Below are positions 43,488-54,700 of a stretch of 64,000 bases of DNA, piece by piece. The position numbers and the translations under genes were made by a program. The notes under the pieces are model-generated. The model was not told where the DNA came from. It searched no databases and saw only the letters and a list, made by a program, of their open reading frames with translations. Numbering within the stretch: the stretch's first letter is position 1; each line of letters begins with the position of its first letter. The stretch is from Bacillota bacterium (GTDB taxonomy: Bacteria > Bacillota > Sulfobacillia > Sulfobacillales > Sulfobacillaceae), in NCBI GenBank assembly GCA_023511625.1, contig JAIMBD010000001.1, positions 62,001-126,000 of the forward strand. The letters run 5' to 3'.

Positions 43488-46400
43488 ATGGGTAAACGCC
43501 ATGCGATAGCAAGGCAACTGGTGGGAGGGATTTTAGGGCTAGGAATGCTGGGAGTGGCCCAGCCGTTCGCCGCCGCCAGTACCGGCCCTTCTTTCACCGT
43601 GATTGCTGCCTCCGGGCAGTCAGCGCCGGGAGGCGGCAATTTTACTGCGTTCGGCGACCCGGTGATCAACAGTCAAGGACTGGTGTCATTCCAGGGTCTA
43701 CTAAACGGCGGGGCAGGGCTGTACCTGGGGAGCCCGGGCCAATTGGAACCGTATGCCCTGCAAGGATCCCCGGCCCCGGCTGGGGTGGGTTACTTTGCCG
43801 CCCCACCTGGGGACTTTAACGGGTCCGGGGCCTTTCCGTTCACACCCCGGCTGGACAGTGCAGGGGACGCATTTTATGTGGGGGACTTTTACGCGGGTGG
43901 CAATGACTTGTACGCCGACAGTGCGGGCGTTTTCATGAATACCACCAAAGCCGCAATATCGGGAGACCCTACACCAGATGGGGCCCAGTTCCAGTTCGAT
44001 TTCGATTTAGAAGTGCCGCCGCAGGTCAGTCCTAACGGCACCGCGGCACTTCTGACTCAGCTCGGACCGTGTACCAACAATGGGGCGACGTGCTCCAGTG
44101 GCATCTACCTCTGGAGTCAGGGCAACTGGACCAGGGTGGTGCACCAGGGAGATCCCACCCCCGAAGGGGATGGCACCTTTGCTCCCACGGGCCCCGAGGA
44201 TGTGATGGGATTTGGACCACCGGCGGTGAATGACGCCGGGCAGGTGGCCTTCACTGCGCATAAAGTGCTCTCCAGCGGGGGCCAGGGAGCCGACGGGCTC
44301 TATCTCTTCAATCAAAGCTCGCTCAGCAAATTGGTGGCCCAAGGCGACACCTTACCCGACGGTCGCACAGCTGGGGGAATGTACAGCGTTCAGTATGGAC
44401 CGGCAATGAACGCGGGGGGAACCGTGGCCGTCTTGATGGACACGGTCAACTCACAGGGGACCCCCGATGGCTTGGGCATTTACCTCTTTGGTCCCAATGG
44501 CGCTCAAGCGGTACTTCACACCGGGGACCAGGACCCCGCAGGTAGCGGCCAATATATCTGCAACCTAGGACATCCGGGATTGGGTAACGATGGCACGATT
44601 GCCTTCACGGCCATCTTAGGATCCTCGTCGGCTCTGTGCAACACCGGTACGGTGGCGTTGTATGTAGGCAAACCGGGAAATTTGACCCAGGTGGCCCAGG
44701 TGACGCAAGGGAGCGACGTCTCCATGCAAGGCGCAGCCTTCATCGGTCCCGACTGGCCCGCTGTCAATGCCAATGGTTGGGTGGCCTTCATCGTGCAGCG
44801 AAATGGAGGTACACGAACCTTAGAGGTCTGGAACGGCCAGTCGGTGCTGCGAATCTTGGGCACCGGAGACATGCTGAACGGGCAAACCGTAACCAGCGTG
44901 GATCTCAGTGGCGAGGACACACCTGGGGCGACGGCCCTCAACGACGCCGGAGAGCTCACATTCCGGGCCTTTACCAGCACCGGTAGCGCCATCGTGGTCA
45001 CGGCTGTAAATGGGTCTTTGGCGACGCCAACGCTGCCTCCCTGGGTTCCCGCAACCCCCGCCCCCTTGTCGTTGCCCCAGACTCTGACCGTGGGCAATCA
45101 GACCGTAACGTTTCCCAACCACCTGCAAAACGGGTCGGTTGGCAATACGGGCGGATACACCAGCACCGGCTTTAATCTGGAGTCCGGGCAGGCCGTGAGT
45201 GGGATAGGAAGCGCCGATGTTACGCTCGGGTCCGACAGCAACGGCAACCCCACCCTATCAGGCAATCTGGAAGTCGTCACCTTAGGGCAGGCAGTCGCGG
45301 TGCCCAGCCCCTCGACGGTAAGCGTTACTCCTGGAGAGCTGCTGTTGGTGCAAGATAGCGCAGGGAATTACGTGTTGATGCAGATCCTTACCGCCAACGC
45401 TGCCCAGGTAGGCTTTAACTACGTGATCCAAGGGACCGGTGCGTCCACTGCGGGGAGTCAAAGTTCCCCGAATCCACCCCCAGGTTCTGGGCTTTCATCG
45501 GGCCAAAGTGTGACCGTGGGTAACCAAGTGGTGACCTTTGGGGTGACGCCCCAGAGCGGGGCCGTCGGCAGTGGGAGCGGCTATGTCACCACGACCTTCG
45601 ATTTCGAGTCAGGCCAAGCGGGCAACGCGCTCGGGGGTGGGGATCTAGAGCTCGGTACGGACAGTAGCGGCAACCTCACCTTGACCGGCAACGTCGAACC
45701 GGTGTCATCGGGGCAGACGCTGGCCGTCCCCACCTCCGCTACCGTCAATCCTACGCCTGGGGAGTTGCTTATTGTGTTGGATAGGGCGGGGCATTACGTC
45801 CTGGTGCAAATTGAAAGCGTCAACGCCAATGGAGTGTCCTTCAACTACTGGATGCAGACTGCGGTATCCAACGCCTCCGGATCTTCGGGGTCGTCCGGTG
45901 CGCCCACTCCCCCATCGACTCCGATCCCGACGCCGTCCCCGGCTCAGCCAAGTCCCTCGCCGACGCCACCGGCCGGAACGGGGGATTATCCCCAACCCGT
46001 TCCACAAGTGACCACCGTGACCACGAGTCCGATCACGGTGACGGCGCTTCCCGCCGGGTCGGAGGCCGACCAGACCACGGTCAGCATTGCGCAGACCGAG
46101 TTCCCTTCGGGCGTAACCAGTCATACTGCGGTGCTGTCTTCGGGCGATCCCAATCACTTGATCGACGCCCTCACTGCTGGTCCCTTGGCTTATCACTTGC
46201 AGGCTCCCCTCCTGATGACGGCATCCAATACCGAACTCGGCGCGGATTTGGCCTACTATCTGAAAACCAATCAAATCCAGACCATCTACCTGATTGGCGT
46301 GCTTGGAGGCTCGGACCAAGCAACCATCGCGGGGGCGCTGACCGCACTGCTGCCCGGAGTGCACCTGATTCCGGTCACCGGCCGCGACCGCTTCCAGACC

Positions 46401-47423
46401 GCCGACGCCATCGCCGCCCAATTGGGGACCTCCTCGACGTTGTTTGTCAGTTCCGGCGAGCCCGGACATCTGGTGGATGCCGTCGCCGCCACGCCCGCGG
46501 CGGCCCTACAAGGCGCACCATTGGTGTTAGAGGGTCCCAATGCACCCGTCCCGGCGTCTTTGGCGAGTGCAGCCAGTCAAACTTATGTGATCGGGGCGGC
46601 GGCCGGGCAGAGCTATGCCAACGTCAACAACGACCTCGCCCACGTCACCTTCCTCCGCGGCTCAACCCGCAACCAGACCGCGAGTCTCATCGCCCAAAAG
46701 TTCTTTCCTTCGGCGGCGCGAGCGATCGTGGCTCCTGGGGATGACAGCGGCTTGCAGTGGACTTTGGCCGCGGCTCCGCTCGCGGCGTCCTGGGGCGCTC
46801 CGCTCTTGCTGGCGGAACCGGGTCACTACGCCGCGTCGGCCCAGTTTCTGAGTGCCTCCCATGTCTCCCAGGTGCTGCTAGGAGGTTCGATGGCTACGGA
46901 TCCCACGTTACTTGCTCAGGTGACAGGATCCCGCGGGAGCAGCCAGCCGTCTGCGGGCCAAAATCCCTCACCGGCTCCCGCTCCCGGCCCCACTCCTTTA
47001 GGCGGGCCCGGCTCCTCCGGAACGGGAACCACTGCCAGCCCGGTCTGTGTAGCCAACAATGCGGCCTCTATCCTGTCCGCGGATGGGCACACTCCACTGC
47101 TCGAGGTGTCGTTCGCTACCGCCAGCGATCCGCAAAGCGGACTACCCTTGATCGAGGTGACCATCAACGCACCGAATGATGTGAGTAACGTGCGCATGTG
47201 GCAAGGCGGGCTAACCGGAGGATGGCTGCCGTGGACCACCAATCTCTATTCCTTTGGATCGAGCGGCAACACTTGGACCTTCTCCTTGCAGTTAACCGAC
47301 TCCAGTCTGCCGTATTATGTGGACATCACCAGTCCTTCCTTGACGCAAGCCGGCTACAATCCGGCCGAGGTGGTGTGGATGTCTAGCGGGAACGCCCCCG
47401 GTTGCACCGCAGCGCCGCACTAA
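43488..47423 (+). CDS. Large secreted cell-wall-binding protein with NxxGxVAF-type repeats and PF04122-type repeats
   Basis: A 1311-residue protein. The signal peptide ends near PFAAAS. Residues about 30-520 contain repeats of the form V-N-x-x-G-x-V-A-F (INSQGLVSF, VNDAGQVAF, LGNDGTIAF, VNANGWVAF, LNDAGELTF), typical of beta-propeller-like surface proteins. Two tandem ~120-residue repeats follow (about 527-655 and 668-795; each starts TVGNQ.VTF). Then come a proline/serine linker and three cell-wall-binding type 2 repeats (about 850-1145; ISRFQTADAIA-like DRFQTADAIAAQLG). A final ~130-residue domain is unassigned. The ATG at 43488 follows GGAGGGAGGG. It is probably a wall-attached surface protein. 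Confidence 0.85.
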   Translation: MGKRHAIARQLVGGILGLGMLGVAQPFAAASTGPSFTVIAASGQSAPGGGNFTAFGDPVINSQGLVSFQGLLNGGAGLYLGSPGQLEPYALQGSPAPAGVGYFAAPPGDFNGSGAFPFTPRLDSAGDAFYVGDFYAGGNDLYADSAGVFMNTTKAAISGDPTPDGAQFQFDFDLEVPPQVSPNGTAALLTQLGPCTNNGATCSSGIYLWSQGNWTRVVHQGDPTPEGDGTFAPTGPEDVMGFGPPAVNDAGQVAFTAHKVLSSGGQGADGLYLFNQSSLSKLVAQGDTLPDGRTAGGMYSVQYGPAMNAGGTVAVLMDTVNSQGTPDGLGIYLFGPNGAQAVLHTGDQDPAGSGQYICNLGHPGLGNDGTIAFTAILGSSSALCNTGTVALYVGKPGNLTQVAQVTQGSDVSMQGAAFIGPDWPAVNANGWVAFIVQRNGGTRTLEVWNGQSVLRILGTGDMLNGQTVTSVDLSGEDTPGATALNDAGELTFRAFTSTGSAIVVTAVNGSLATPTLPPWVPATPAPLSLPQTLTVGNQTVTFPNHLQNGSVGNTGGYTSTGFNLESGQAVSGIGSADVTLGSDSNGNPTLSGNLEVVTLGQAVAVPSPSTVSVTPGELLLVQDSAGNYVLMQILTANAAQVGFNYVIQGTGASTAGSQSSPNPPPGSGLSSGQSVTVGNQVVTFGVTPQSGAVGSGSGYVTTTFDFESGQAGNALGGGDLELGTDSSGNLTLTGNVEPVSSGQTLAVPTSATVNPTPGELLIVLDRAGHYVLVQIESVNANGVSFNYWMQTAVSNASGSSGSSGAPTPPSTPIPTPSPAQPSPSPTPPAGTGDYPQPVPQVTTVTTSPITVTALPAGSEADQTTVSIAQTEFPSGVTSHTAVLSSGDPNHLIDALTAGPLAYHLQAPLLMTASNTELGADLAYYLKTNQIQTIYLIGVLGGSDQATIAGALTALLPGVHLIPVTGRDRFQTADAIAAQLGTSSTLFVSSGEPGHLVDAVAATPAAALQGAPLVLEGPNAPVPASLASAASQTYVIGAAAGQSYANVNNDLAHVTFLRGSTRNQTASLIAQKFFPSAARAIVAPGDDSGLQWTLAAAPLAASWGAPLLLAEPGHYAASAQFLSASHVSQVLLGGSMATDPTLLAQVTGSRGSSQPSAGQNPSPAPAPGPTPLGGPGSSGTGTTASPVCVANNAASILSADGHTPLLEVSFATASDPQSGLPLIEVTINAPNDVSNVRMWQGGLTGGWLPWTTNLYSFGSSGNTWTFSLQLTDSSLPYYVDITSPSLTQAGYNPAEVVWMSSGNAPGCTAAPH

Positions 47424-47441
47424 GCATCCCGTTCTCCCTTA

Positions 47442-47480
47442 TGCCTTGGGGGCAGCTTTCCGGGTTGCTCCCAAGGCAAT
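47442..47480 (+). terminator. Terminator-like hairpin after the cell-wall-binding protein
   Basis: TGCCTTGGG...CCCAAGGCA with an inner GCAGC/GTTGC helix; about 14 pairs in all. No T-run. Confidence 0.5.
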
Positions 47481-48018
47481 TGGGGGGATTGCCAGCCATA
47501 CCCTCGGCGTCCTTTCTTGAAAAATAGGCGACAGGGTAGTGCTGCGGTCCCGGGCACCTGGCCCAGGACAAGCTGGTGCTGGACGGCACCTGCTGGTTGT
47601 TAGGCGGCGCGGACGCATCACCACATTGCCCAAAGCCGCGAATCGGGGGGCCCTGGAAACGCGCGTGGAGAATGAACGGGGCCACGCCTTGCCGGCCAAA
47701 GAATTGCGGCTGCGGGGGGCACCGGGCGGCTCGGCCTTGGTGTCAGGTACGAAGGATTTCCGCCAGGAATTGAAATGACGGGGCATCTGCTGGTCCCTGG
47801 GGTTTTGGCCTCCGCCGACCTGGATCGGCTCTTGGGTGCGTCACTTGCGGCCCTGTCCCAGAGCCTTCCTAAGTGTGTCCCCCCCAAGCCTCAAGGCCAT
47901 GCTCCTATCAGGGTAGCAGTTTCTTGTTTCGTCCGAGCACGAAGTCGAACAAACGGCGGCACTTGGGTAACTGGAATCCCGGGCGCGTTGCTTACCACCC
48001 TTGTTCATGGGCTTCAGA
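47481..48018. other. Gene-poor stretch between convergent genes
   Basis: A short plus-strand frame (47539-47778) followed at 47775 by another overlapping ATG frame is open, but it lacks family similarity and a good ribosome site. I do not call a gene. It may be decayed coding sequence. Confidence 0.45.
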
Positions 48019-50814
48019 TCAGGCGTCTTGGCTGTCTTTGAGTGACAGATGCCAGCCGAAATGCCGCGCCGCCTCTTCAGCCAACTGCCAGCGGGACTCC
48101 ACTCCAAGTTTACTTAAGAGGTGGGATACATGCGTTTCCACCGTGCGTCGAGATATCGCCAGGTCCACTGCAATCTCGGGATTAGTCCGGCGCTGGACAA
48201 TGAGCCGAAGCACACGCAACTCGCTGGCCGTAATCGCCTCCCATCCCGTGATGGGCCGCGTACGTCCCACCGTCAGCCGAACGCCTTCAGAGGCCAGGCG
48301 ATTTCGCGCGTGCTTAGCCAGCACATCAGATCCTAACCTCTCAAAACAGCCCAGACTGACCCGAAGCTGTTCGCGCGCCCGATCCTCCTCACCCCGGCGG
48401 GCGAAGACCCATGCGGCCCCCTCGCAGGCCAGAGCCTGCTCAAACAGACGACCCGACTTGGCATAGATGGCTGCGGCCTGCGCCAACATCGTCGGGTCGT
48501 CCAACACCATCCCCCGCACGGCATGAAGGGCTGCCGAAGCTCCAAGCGCCGTCGGGGTCCGGGCAACCATCGCCTCCAACTTTCCGAGCACCTTGTAGGC
48601 CAACGCCGGTTTCTGGTCTTCACGGCCATGATGCACGACCCAGGGACCAATGGTGGCCCATACCCCTCCGCTCTCGCTCAAGGATTCTGCTCGAGACGCC
48701 CAATAGGCGGCCTCGTCCACCGCGCCTTCGCAATGAGCGATGAGGATCTTGGCCAGCAGAAACCATCCCACCCGGTACCCGCGATCGCCGGACGCCCACT
48801 CTGCCTCGGCGATCGCCATCCACTCCCGTGCAGTCTCTTTATCGCCCCGGCCATAGCAGATGAGAGCGTAGAGGCCCCGCGCTGCTACTCGCCAGCCCGC
48901 ACCGTGATGGAGCGCCTCTCCGATGCCCGCCTCGAACTCCCGCGCCGCTCGCGTCCAGGTCCCCGACCAAAACCAGCTGAAGCCCATCAGAAATCTCATG
49001 AACGGCCACCACGCCCGCTGGGAGGTCCCCTGACGACGCAGCAGCGCTTGCGCAGCCCCAAACTGATCCAGATCCATGAGAAACATCGCCTGCGCCGAAG
49101 CGGGAAACGGATCGGTGAAGGAGCCCTCGCCGGCCGTCTCCCCTAAGGCCGAGGCCTCTGCAGCCAATCGGAGGGCCGCTCCCAAATCGCCTTCGCGTTC
49201 CCTGACGAGGGAGTCCACCAACAACGCCCGCGACAACGCAAGCCGATCCCCACCGGCGACACTCCGCGCTTTGAGTATGGGCACCTGTTGCGCCACCGCT
49301 CTGGTCTCGCCGCACAACAGGCGAATCAGGGCCGCCGTCGCTTCCGCCCTCAAATTTTCCTCGCGCTCAACCGCACCAATCTCTTCCTCGTCTTTTAACG
49401 TCTGCGCGGCTAAGCTAAGCTGGCAGCGGTGCAAAAGCGCCTCCACCAGGTACCCTCTTATTCGGCTCCGTTGGCGTGCGTCGGCCACGTGACCCAGGGC
49501 TTGACGACATAACCGTTCCGCCTGTCCTACCTCCCCCACTGCTACCCACGCCGCGGCCGCATCCGCCACCAGCTCTGGGAAATCGGCGTCCGTCGGGGAA
49601 CATAGCGCCACCGATTTCGCCAAAAGGTCGGCAGCCTCGTGCGGCGAGGCGGCGACAAGATCCGCCGCGTTTTTGCGAAACCACGCCACCGTCTCCTGGC
49701 GTGATCCACTGCCGGCCGCCCGCACGAGATGCCATCCCACCGCCTCTGGAGAAGCTTCAAGGTGTTCTAAGACCTTCGCCGCGTCGCGATGCAACTCCGC
49801 TTTAAGAGCGCCAGGTACCGTGGCGTACAGCGCTTTTTGGTACAGCTCCGCCCGGAAGGCCACCTCCCCGCCCCGCTCTTCCAGCACGCCGGCAGCCAAC
49901 GCCTCCTCCAGGAGCGTTAGAAGGTCGGCCGCGTGCCGCCCCGTCAGTTGGACGAACGCGCGCAGAGAAAATCGAGGCCCTAAGACCGAGGCCAACTTCA
50001 ACCAGTACCGAGTCTCGGGAGACAGGTCCCACCCTCCCACCACGAGATCTTCCCAGAGCTGCCGGGGAAGGTCTTGGTTCAGGTCTGCAATAGGCGAGGG
50101 CCCCCCGGGCGTGGTTCGCCAAGTGATGCTGCGATGACGCCGAAGCGTTTGCAGAAAGCTACCAAGGAATCCCGGGTTGCCACCCACTTGGGAAAGGCAG
50201 GAAATCAGTCCAGGTCCCAGTGCGCCATGCAACTCGCGTTCCGCCAGAGTGCGCAATACCGCCTCCGGCAAGGGTCCTACGGCCAGAAAAGCGGCCGGGT
50301 CGAGTGCCCAGCGCAAGGCCGCCAACTGCGCAGACACGGGATAGCAGCGAGCGGTCATCAGGACCACGACCGGGGCCGGATCGAGGCGGTCCGAGATGAG
50401 TCGGAGCCCCTCGAGAGCAGCTTCCTCGAGCCGGTGGACATCTTCGAGAATCAAAAGACACGGAGCGGTTTTCCCAAGTGGTCGAAGCACATCGATCAGG
50501 CTTGCGGCCGAAGACCCCTGTGAAAGCGGGACGGCGCTGCCCGTCCCGAGGCCCGAGGGCTCGGCGCAAGTCGCAGACGGCTCAGGGGTCACTACCCATC
50601 GGCAGCCCGCAGCCCCGGCTTCCACCCGCGCCCCAACCACCTGCCAGTTACGGCTTTTGGCGAGCAAGGCAGCGAACGCCGCCAACACGCTCTTGCCAGA
50701 TCCCGGCGGCCCCTCAAGCAGCAGCATCCGGAGGTGCCGGGGGGGTGACAGGGCTCGGGCAATCCACCGGCGCTCCTGCCTTCGCCCTAAGCACCACTCG
50801 TCGGGTCCACGCAC
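48019..50814 (-). CDS. LuxR family regulator with N-terminal AAA-type ATPase (LAL type)
   Basis: A 931-residue regulator. The N-terminal ATPase has Walker A GPPGSGKS (near residue 35) and a Walker B-like LLILEDVH. A long helical TPR-like middle follows, and a C-terminal LuxR helix-turn-helix (ELRVLRLIVQRRTNPEIAVD, then SRRTVETHVSHLLSKLGV). Such large regulators integrate a small-molecule or protein signal and activate target operons. The GTG at 50812-50814 has AAGGAGG six bases upstream. It is divergent from the giant TIG-domain protein gene and is its likely regulator. Confidence 0.88.
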   Translation of the reverse strand: MRGPDEWCLGRRQERRWIARALSPPRHLRMLLLEGPPGSGKSVLAAFAALLAKSRNWQVVGARVEAGAAGCRWVVTPEPSATCAEPSGLGTGSAVPLSQGSSAASLIDVLRPLGKTAPCLLILEDVHRLEEAALEGLRLISDRLDPAPVVVLMTARCYPVSAQLAALRWALDPAAFLAVGPLPEAVLRTLAERELHGALGPGLISCLSQVGGNPGFLGSFLQTLRRHRSITWRTTPGGPSPIADLNQDLPRQLWEDLVVGGWDLSPETRYWLKLASVLGPRFSLRAFVQLTGRHAADLLTLLEEALAAGVLEERGGEVAFRAELYQKALYATVPGALKAELHRDAAKVLEHLEASPEAVGWHLVRAAGSGSRQETVAWFRKNAADLVAASPHEAADLLAKSVALCSPTDADFPELVADAAAAWVAVGEVGQAERLCRQALGHVADARQRSRIRGYLVEALLHRCQLSLAAQTLKDEEEIGAVEREENLRAEATAALIRLLCGETRAVAQQVPILKARSVAGGDRLALSRALLVDSLVREREGDLGAALRLAAEASALGETAGEGSFTDPFPASAQAMFLMDLDQFGAAQALLRRQGTSQRAWWPFMRFLMGFSWFWSGTWTRAAREFEAGIGEALHHGAGWRVAARGLYALICYGRGDKETAREWMAIAEAEWASGDRGYRVGWFLLAKILIAHCEGAVDEAAYWASRAESLSESGGVWATIGPWVVHHGREDQKPALAYKVLGKLEAMVARTPTALGASAALHAVRGMVLDDPTMLAQAAAIYAKSGRLFEQALACEGAAWVFARRGEEDRAREQLRVSLGCFERLGSDVLAKHARNRLASEGVRLTVGRTRPITGWEAITASELRVLRLIVQRRTNPEIAVDLAISRRTVETHVSHLLSKLGVESRWQLAEEAARHFGWHLSLKDSQDA

Positions 50815-51728
50815 ATCGGACCTCCTTCCACCCGGAGCGGGCGATGCCGTCCCGGAACGTTTGGTCCACACCTTCCTCCACCGGCGTTGGAGGGTGCTAG
50901 GACGGTCGACGGAGCTAGAAGGTCCTACCCTGGACTGTCACTGAACCTCCGCCTCTCCCCGGCTCTCGCCATGCCCCCAGGGCGCGCTACAGCCTCCCGG
51001 GGCCTCCGTGTTGGCGGTCCCCTCTTTCGCGGGCGACCCGCTCTGAGTCCGGGGCGAGGCCCCGAAGGAGGAGGGGCGAAACGCCCTCCCACTCGCAGGT
51101 GGGGTGCCTGCCCTCCACGCCGCCCGAATCAGCAGTCCCGCACCTGACCAACGCTCGCGCGCGAGGTCTATGTGGAGCAGCCCGCCTTCTCCGACACACC
51201 GTGCAAGGAATGCGGTGCAGAGATCGCGTTGCATCTCGACTCCTTAGGCACAGGCATAGACGCGCTGGGAAAGGGGCTTCTTCTGGATGCTTTCGCAACC
51301 ATGGCAGACCTGGGAGAGCTTCGTGTGGCGCGGGGAAAACTCGATCACCCGGCCACCGGCACTCGCAGCCTACGACGGGATATGGGCAGGAGGACACCAC
51401 GTTGCCATTCGAACCAAATTGCCGGCTCATCCGGTGATGATACCCCGTGGACCTATCTCACACCCCCCCCCCCAACCGGGCGGATTATCCCCAGGGCTAA
51501 CGTCCGGGGCTTGCGCCGCCAAGGTTTCTGGTCAACGAGCCCACGGAATCAGACCAGGTGATTCAGAAAATCCGTGAGAGTTACGGACGCGACCGATGAC
51601 CGCCAATCCCTATGCTAGCATAGTCACTTTGTGCTAAGAGTCGCGCCGAAGAACCAACTGGTCGCCATCACCGTGCGGCTAAAGGCCGTGGGCGGCGGCC
51701 GATGTCAGGCCAAAGGAGGTCCAGAACA
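50815..51728. other. Long intergenic region between LuxR regulator and TIG protein
   Basis: About 915 bases. A plus-strand frame at about 51160-51560 (VEQPAFSDTPCKECGAEIAL) is open but has no recognised family or ribosome site. A run of 11 C bases lies at 51473-51483. The promoters of both flanking genes must be here, but I see no clear consensus. Confidence 0.5.
51473..51483. repeat. Poly-C tract (11 C)
   Basis: Eleven consecutive C bases about 245 bases before the giant TIG-protein start. Tracts of this length can slip in replication. Confidence 0.7.
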
Positions 51729-54700
51729 GTGGTACTCAGACGCTTTTGGCAACACAGTAGGCGGATGATCGCCGCCATCTTGCTCGCCTGTTTGGTCGGC
51801 GCAGCCGAATTTGGCCTCCCCGCCGGCACCGCCGTGGCCAGCGGCACACCCATCGCCCAGCTCTCGATTAGCCTGGGAAATTACGTCAGTGCCACACAAA
51901 ATACACAATGGACCTTTCAGTTTACTACTCCGACCGGCCTGGCCTCGGGGACCTTGTTGTTTGATGACTCCGCGCCGGGGGTGACGTTCTCTGCCAACTC
52001 CCAGGATTACAGTTTATATTACAGCTTATCGTCTAATTCTAACAACACTCAGATCCCGATAACCGTAAGACCCGCGAGCCCCGGATTCGATCTGGTATTG
52101 GATGCCTCCGTTCCCGCCGGAGCCCAGTTAACGCTCTATGCGCTCAACACCACCAATCCCACTGTGACTTTTGGCCAGGCCTCTCTGTCGGTTCCGGTGG
52201 TGTTAGGGGCCTATCCGCCGAATGCCTTTAGCTACAGCACCGCCTCCACCACCTTGACCTTCAACGCGCCCTATCTGCCGCTGTCGGTTCAGACTTCGTC
52301 GTCCCTCAGTGGAGCCAGCGGCGTGACCTGGACCTTTTCGGTGCAAACGACGGCGGCCTTTTCGTCCGGGTTGGTGGTCAACAACTCGGGAGGCGTGCAA
52401 GGCGCGCGGTTTTCGAGCAACCCCGCCGACTATGTCCTTCGCATCAACCATACCCCTGTACCGGCTACCGTGTCTTTGGGCAGTGGAGGCGCGTTTGCCT
52501 TGACCACCTCCGCTTTGGTGCCCGCCGGTGCCACGTTGACGGTGGAAGCCTACAACACCACCAACCCCACCGTCCCTACTGGGCAGACCGAGCTGGAAGT
52601 CCCAGTGGCCCTGACCCTCACCCCGACAGCTAACAACTTTATGGACGTGGCGCGCACCACGGTCACCTTCCAATCCCCCGCCAGTTCGTCCACCGGATCT
52701 GGACCCGCCACCGTTCAAAGCCCTTCGTTGGTCATCGGCCAACAGATGGCGCCCTTGCCACCGGCCTCGCTACCGGGAAGCGACAGCACCTCCTCGAACT
52801 TCTCGCCCTACACCCTGGGCTTTGACAATCAAGGGGATACCCTTAACAGGGGTACCCCCAGCAACAGCCAAACGTTGGATACACAGACCACCACCATCAA
52901 TGGCACCGAGGTCATCGGTACAGTAGGTTCCACCTCGTACTATCTCACCAACGCCGCGGCGGTCGAAATCCCGGTCCAGTGCACTTCCAATCCCAATTGG
53001 GTCACCGCCTGCAACGTCAAGGTGGAGGACGCCAATAACAACCCCTGGCCCAATCTCCAGGTCATCAACCCCCAAGGGGGGACCGTTAGTCTCGTCCTCG
53101 GCAACGGCACCACCTTCACCATGCCGCAGGTTGCGGTCAACACGATCGCCCAGCCCGCGACCGTTCCCGTCGTCTCGCCCCAGTCCCAGGTGCCGACGAG
53201 TGCCAACAATTCCCTTAACAGCCCAGACTACGTCAGCAGCGGCTGGGGTCCAATCAACGCGCCGGGTGGACTGACGTTGGTGCCCATGCCCGACTGTTCG
53301 GGCGGAGTAGGCACGGCCTCCGCCACCCTGTTGATCCCGCTGAACGGTATCTCCGCTCAAATCAAACTCGTCACCACCGAAGTCTCGGCCATGCTCTCCA
53401 GCCTGGCTGGGGACCTGGGCGCAGAGGAAGAAAACCAAGGGGGCGCCTCGGCGTATGCCGCATTTGGGAACATCTGGGGGAGTAGCAGCTGCGCCTTTGA
53501 AGGTTTTGTGGGGATGTTTGCCCTCTCCACCCATTCTGCGAACTGGGCCGAGGTGCTCAACACCGGCCTTGAAGGGACGTACAGCCAGGTAAACAGCACC
53601 ACGGCCTCTTCGCTGGGCCAGGGCCAGGTGCTGGCCTTTTCCGCCTACAACGATTCCCGCACGCTGAACCTCGCTCAACTTCCCCTAAGCGAGTTCCAGG
53701 TCGCCGTGATGCCCTACAAGATCCTGTATCAGCCGCCGGGGGACAACAGCCACTCCGAGTTTACCCTGTCCCAAGGGGCCTCCAGCCAGACCGACTTTAC
53801 CATCGCCCAGGAGACGACCAACACCGTCTCCACCAGCAACACCCTCTCCTGGAACCTCGGGCTCTCGGCCGAGAATGTGGGGTCGGTGAACACCTCCGGC
53901 ACTTGGGATCAGACGGTCACCCAAGCCAACACCAGTGCCATCAGCAAGGGTCAGTCGGTGGCCTGGACCAGCGCCGAGGACCAGCAGTGGCAATCGTATA
54001 CGTCTGCCAACAACAACGGCCTACCGCAACTGGACACCCCCGGGACGCAGCCCTGGATGTACGACGAGTTCGTCCTAGAGGTGCATCCTCAATTCGCGCT
54101 CTACGACGGCTATTGGTGTACCGACGGCACCAGCGACTGTGGCGTTAACAGCAGCGGCCAAGCCCAGCCCTTGCCCGCTCAAGGCAGCACGGTGTGGACC
54201 CTTTTGGGCGCCCAGCCGACTCAGTTCGACATCCGAGCCGGAGACCTCTTGGCGTGTGCGCAAGGCACAGCTATGCCGATTCCCGGCACCAACCCGTCAG
54301 AGGAGTTGACCCCCTCCCAGTGTCAGAGTCTTTTACAGCTGGACCCCTTCGCTGCCGCCGGGACCCAATCACTCGATCCCAGTTCCACCTCGGCCGCCGG
54401 CGCCATCGGCAACTTAGCCATTCCGGTAGAGCATTACAGCGCGGGCATGCCCGGAGAGGGTACCAACGGCTCGTACATGGTCCAATTGTCGCAAAGTCAG
54501 GAGACCACCAACAGCGCCCAACAGACCTCCGCTTTTACCGCTAGCATCGACGCCAGCATCACCAACGGCACCGACATCTCGGCCGGAGTGGGGCCGCCGG
54601 TGTTGCAACCGACTGGTGGGGTGAGCTTCGAGAATACGATCAGGTCCGGCCAGTCGGTGACTATCACCTACAGCCAGTCCCAAACTGCCAGCCAAGTCGT

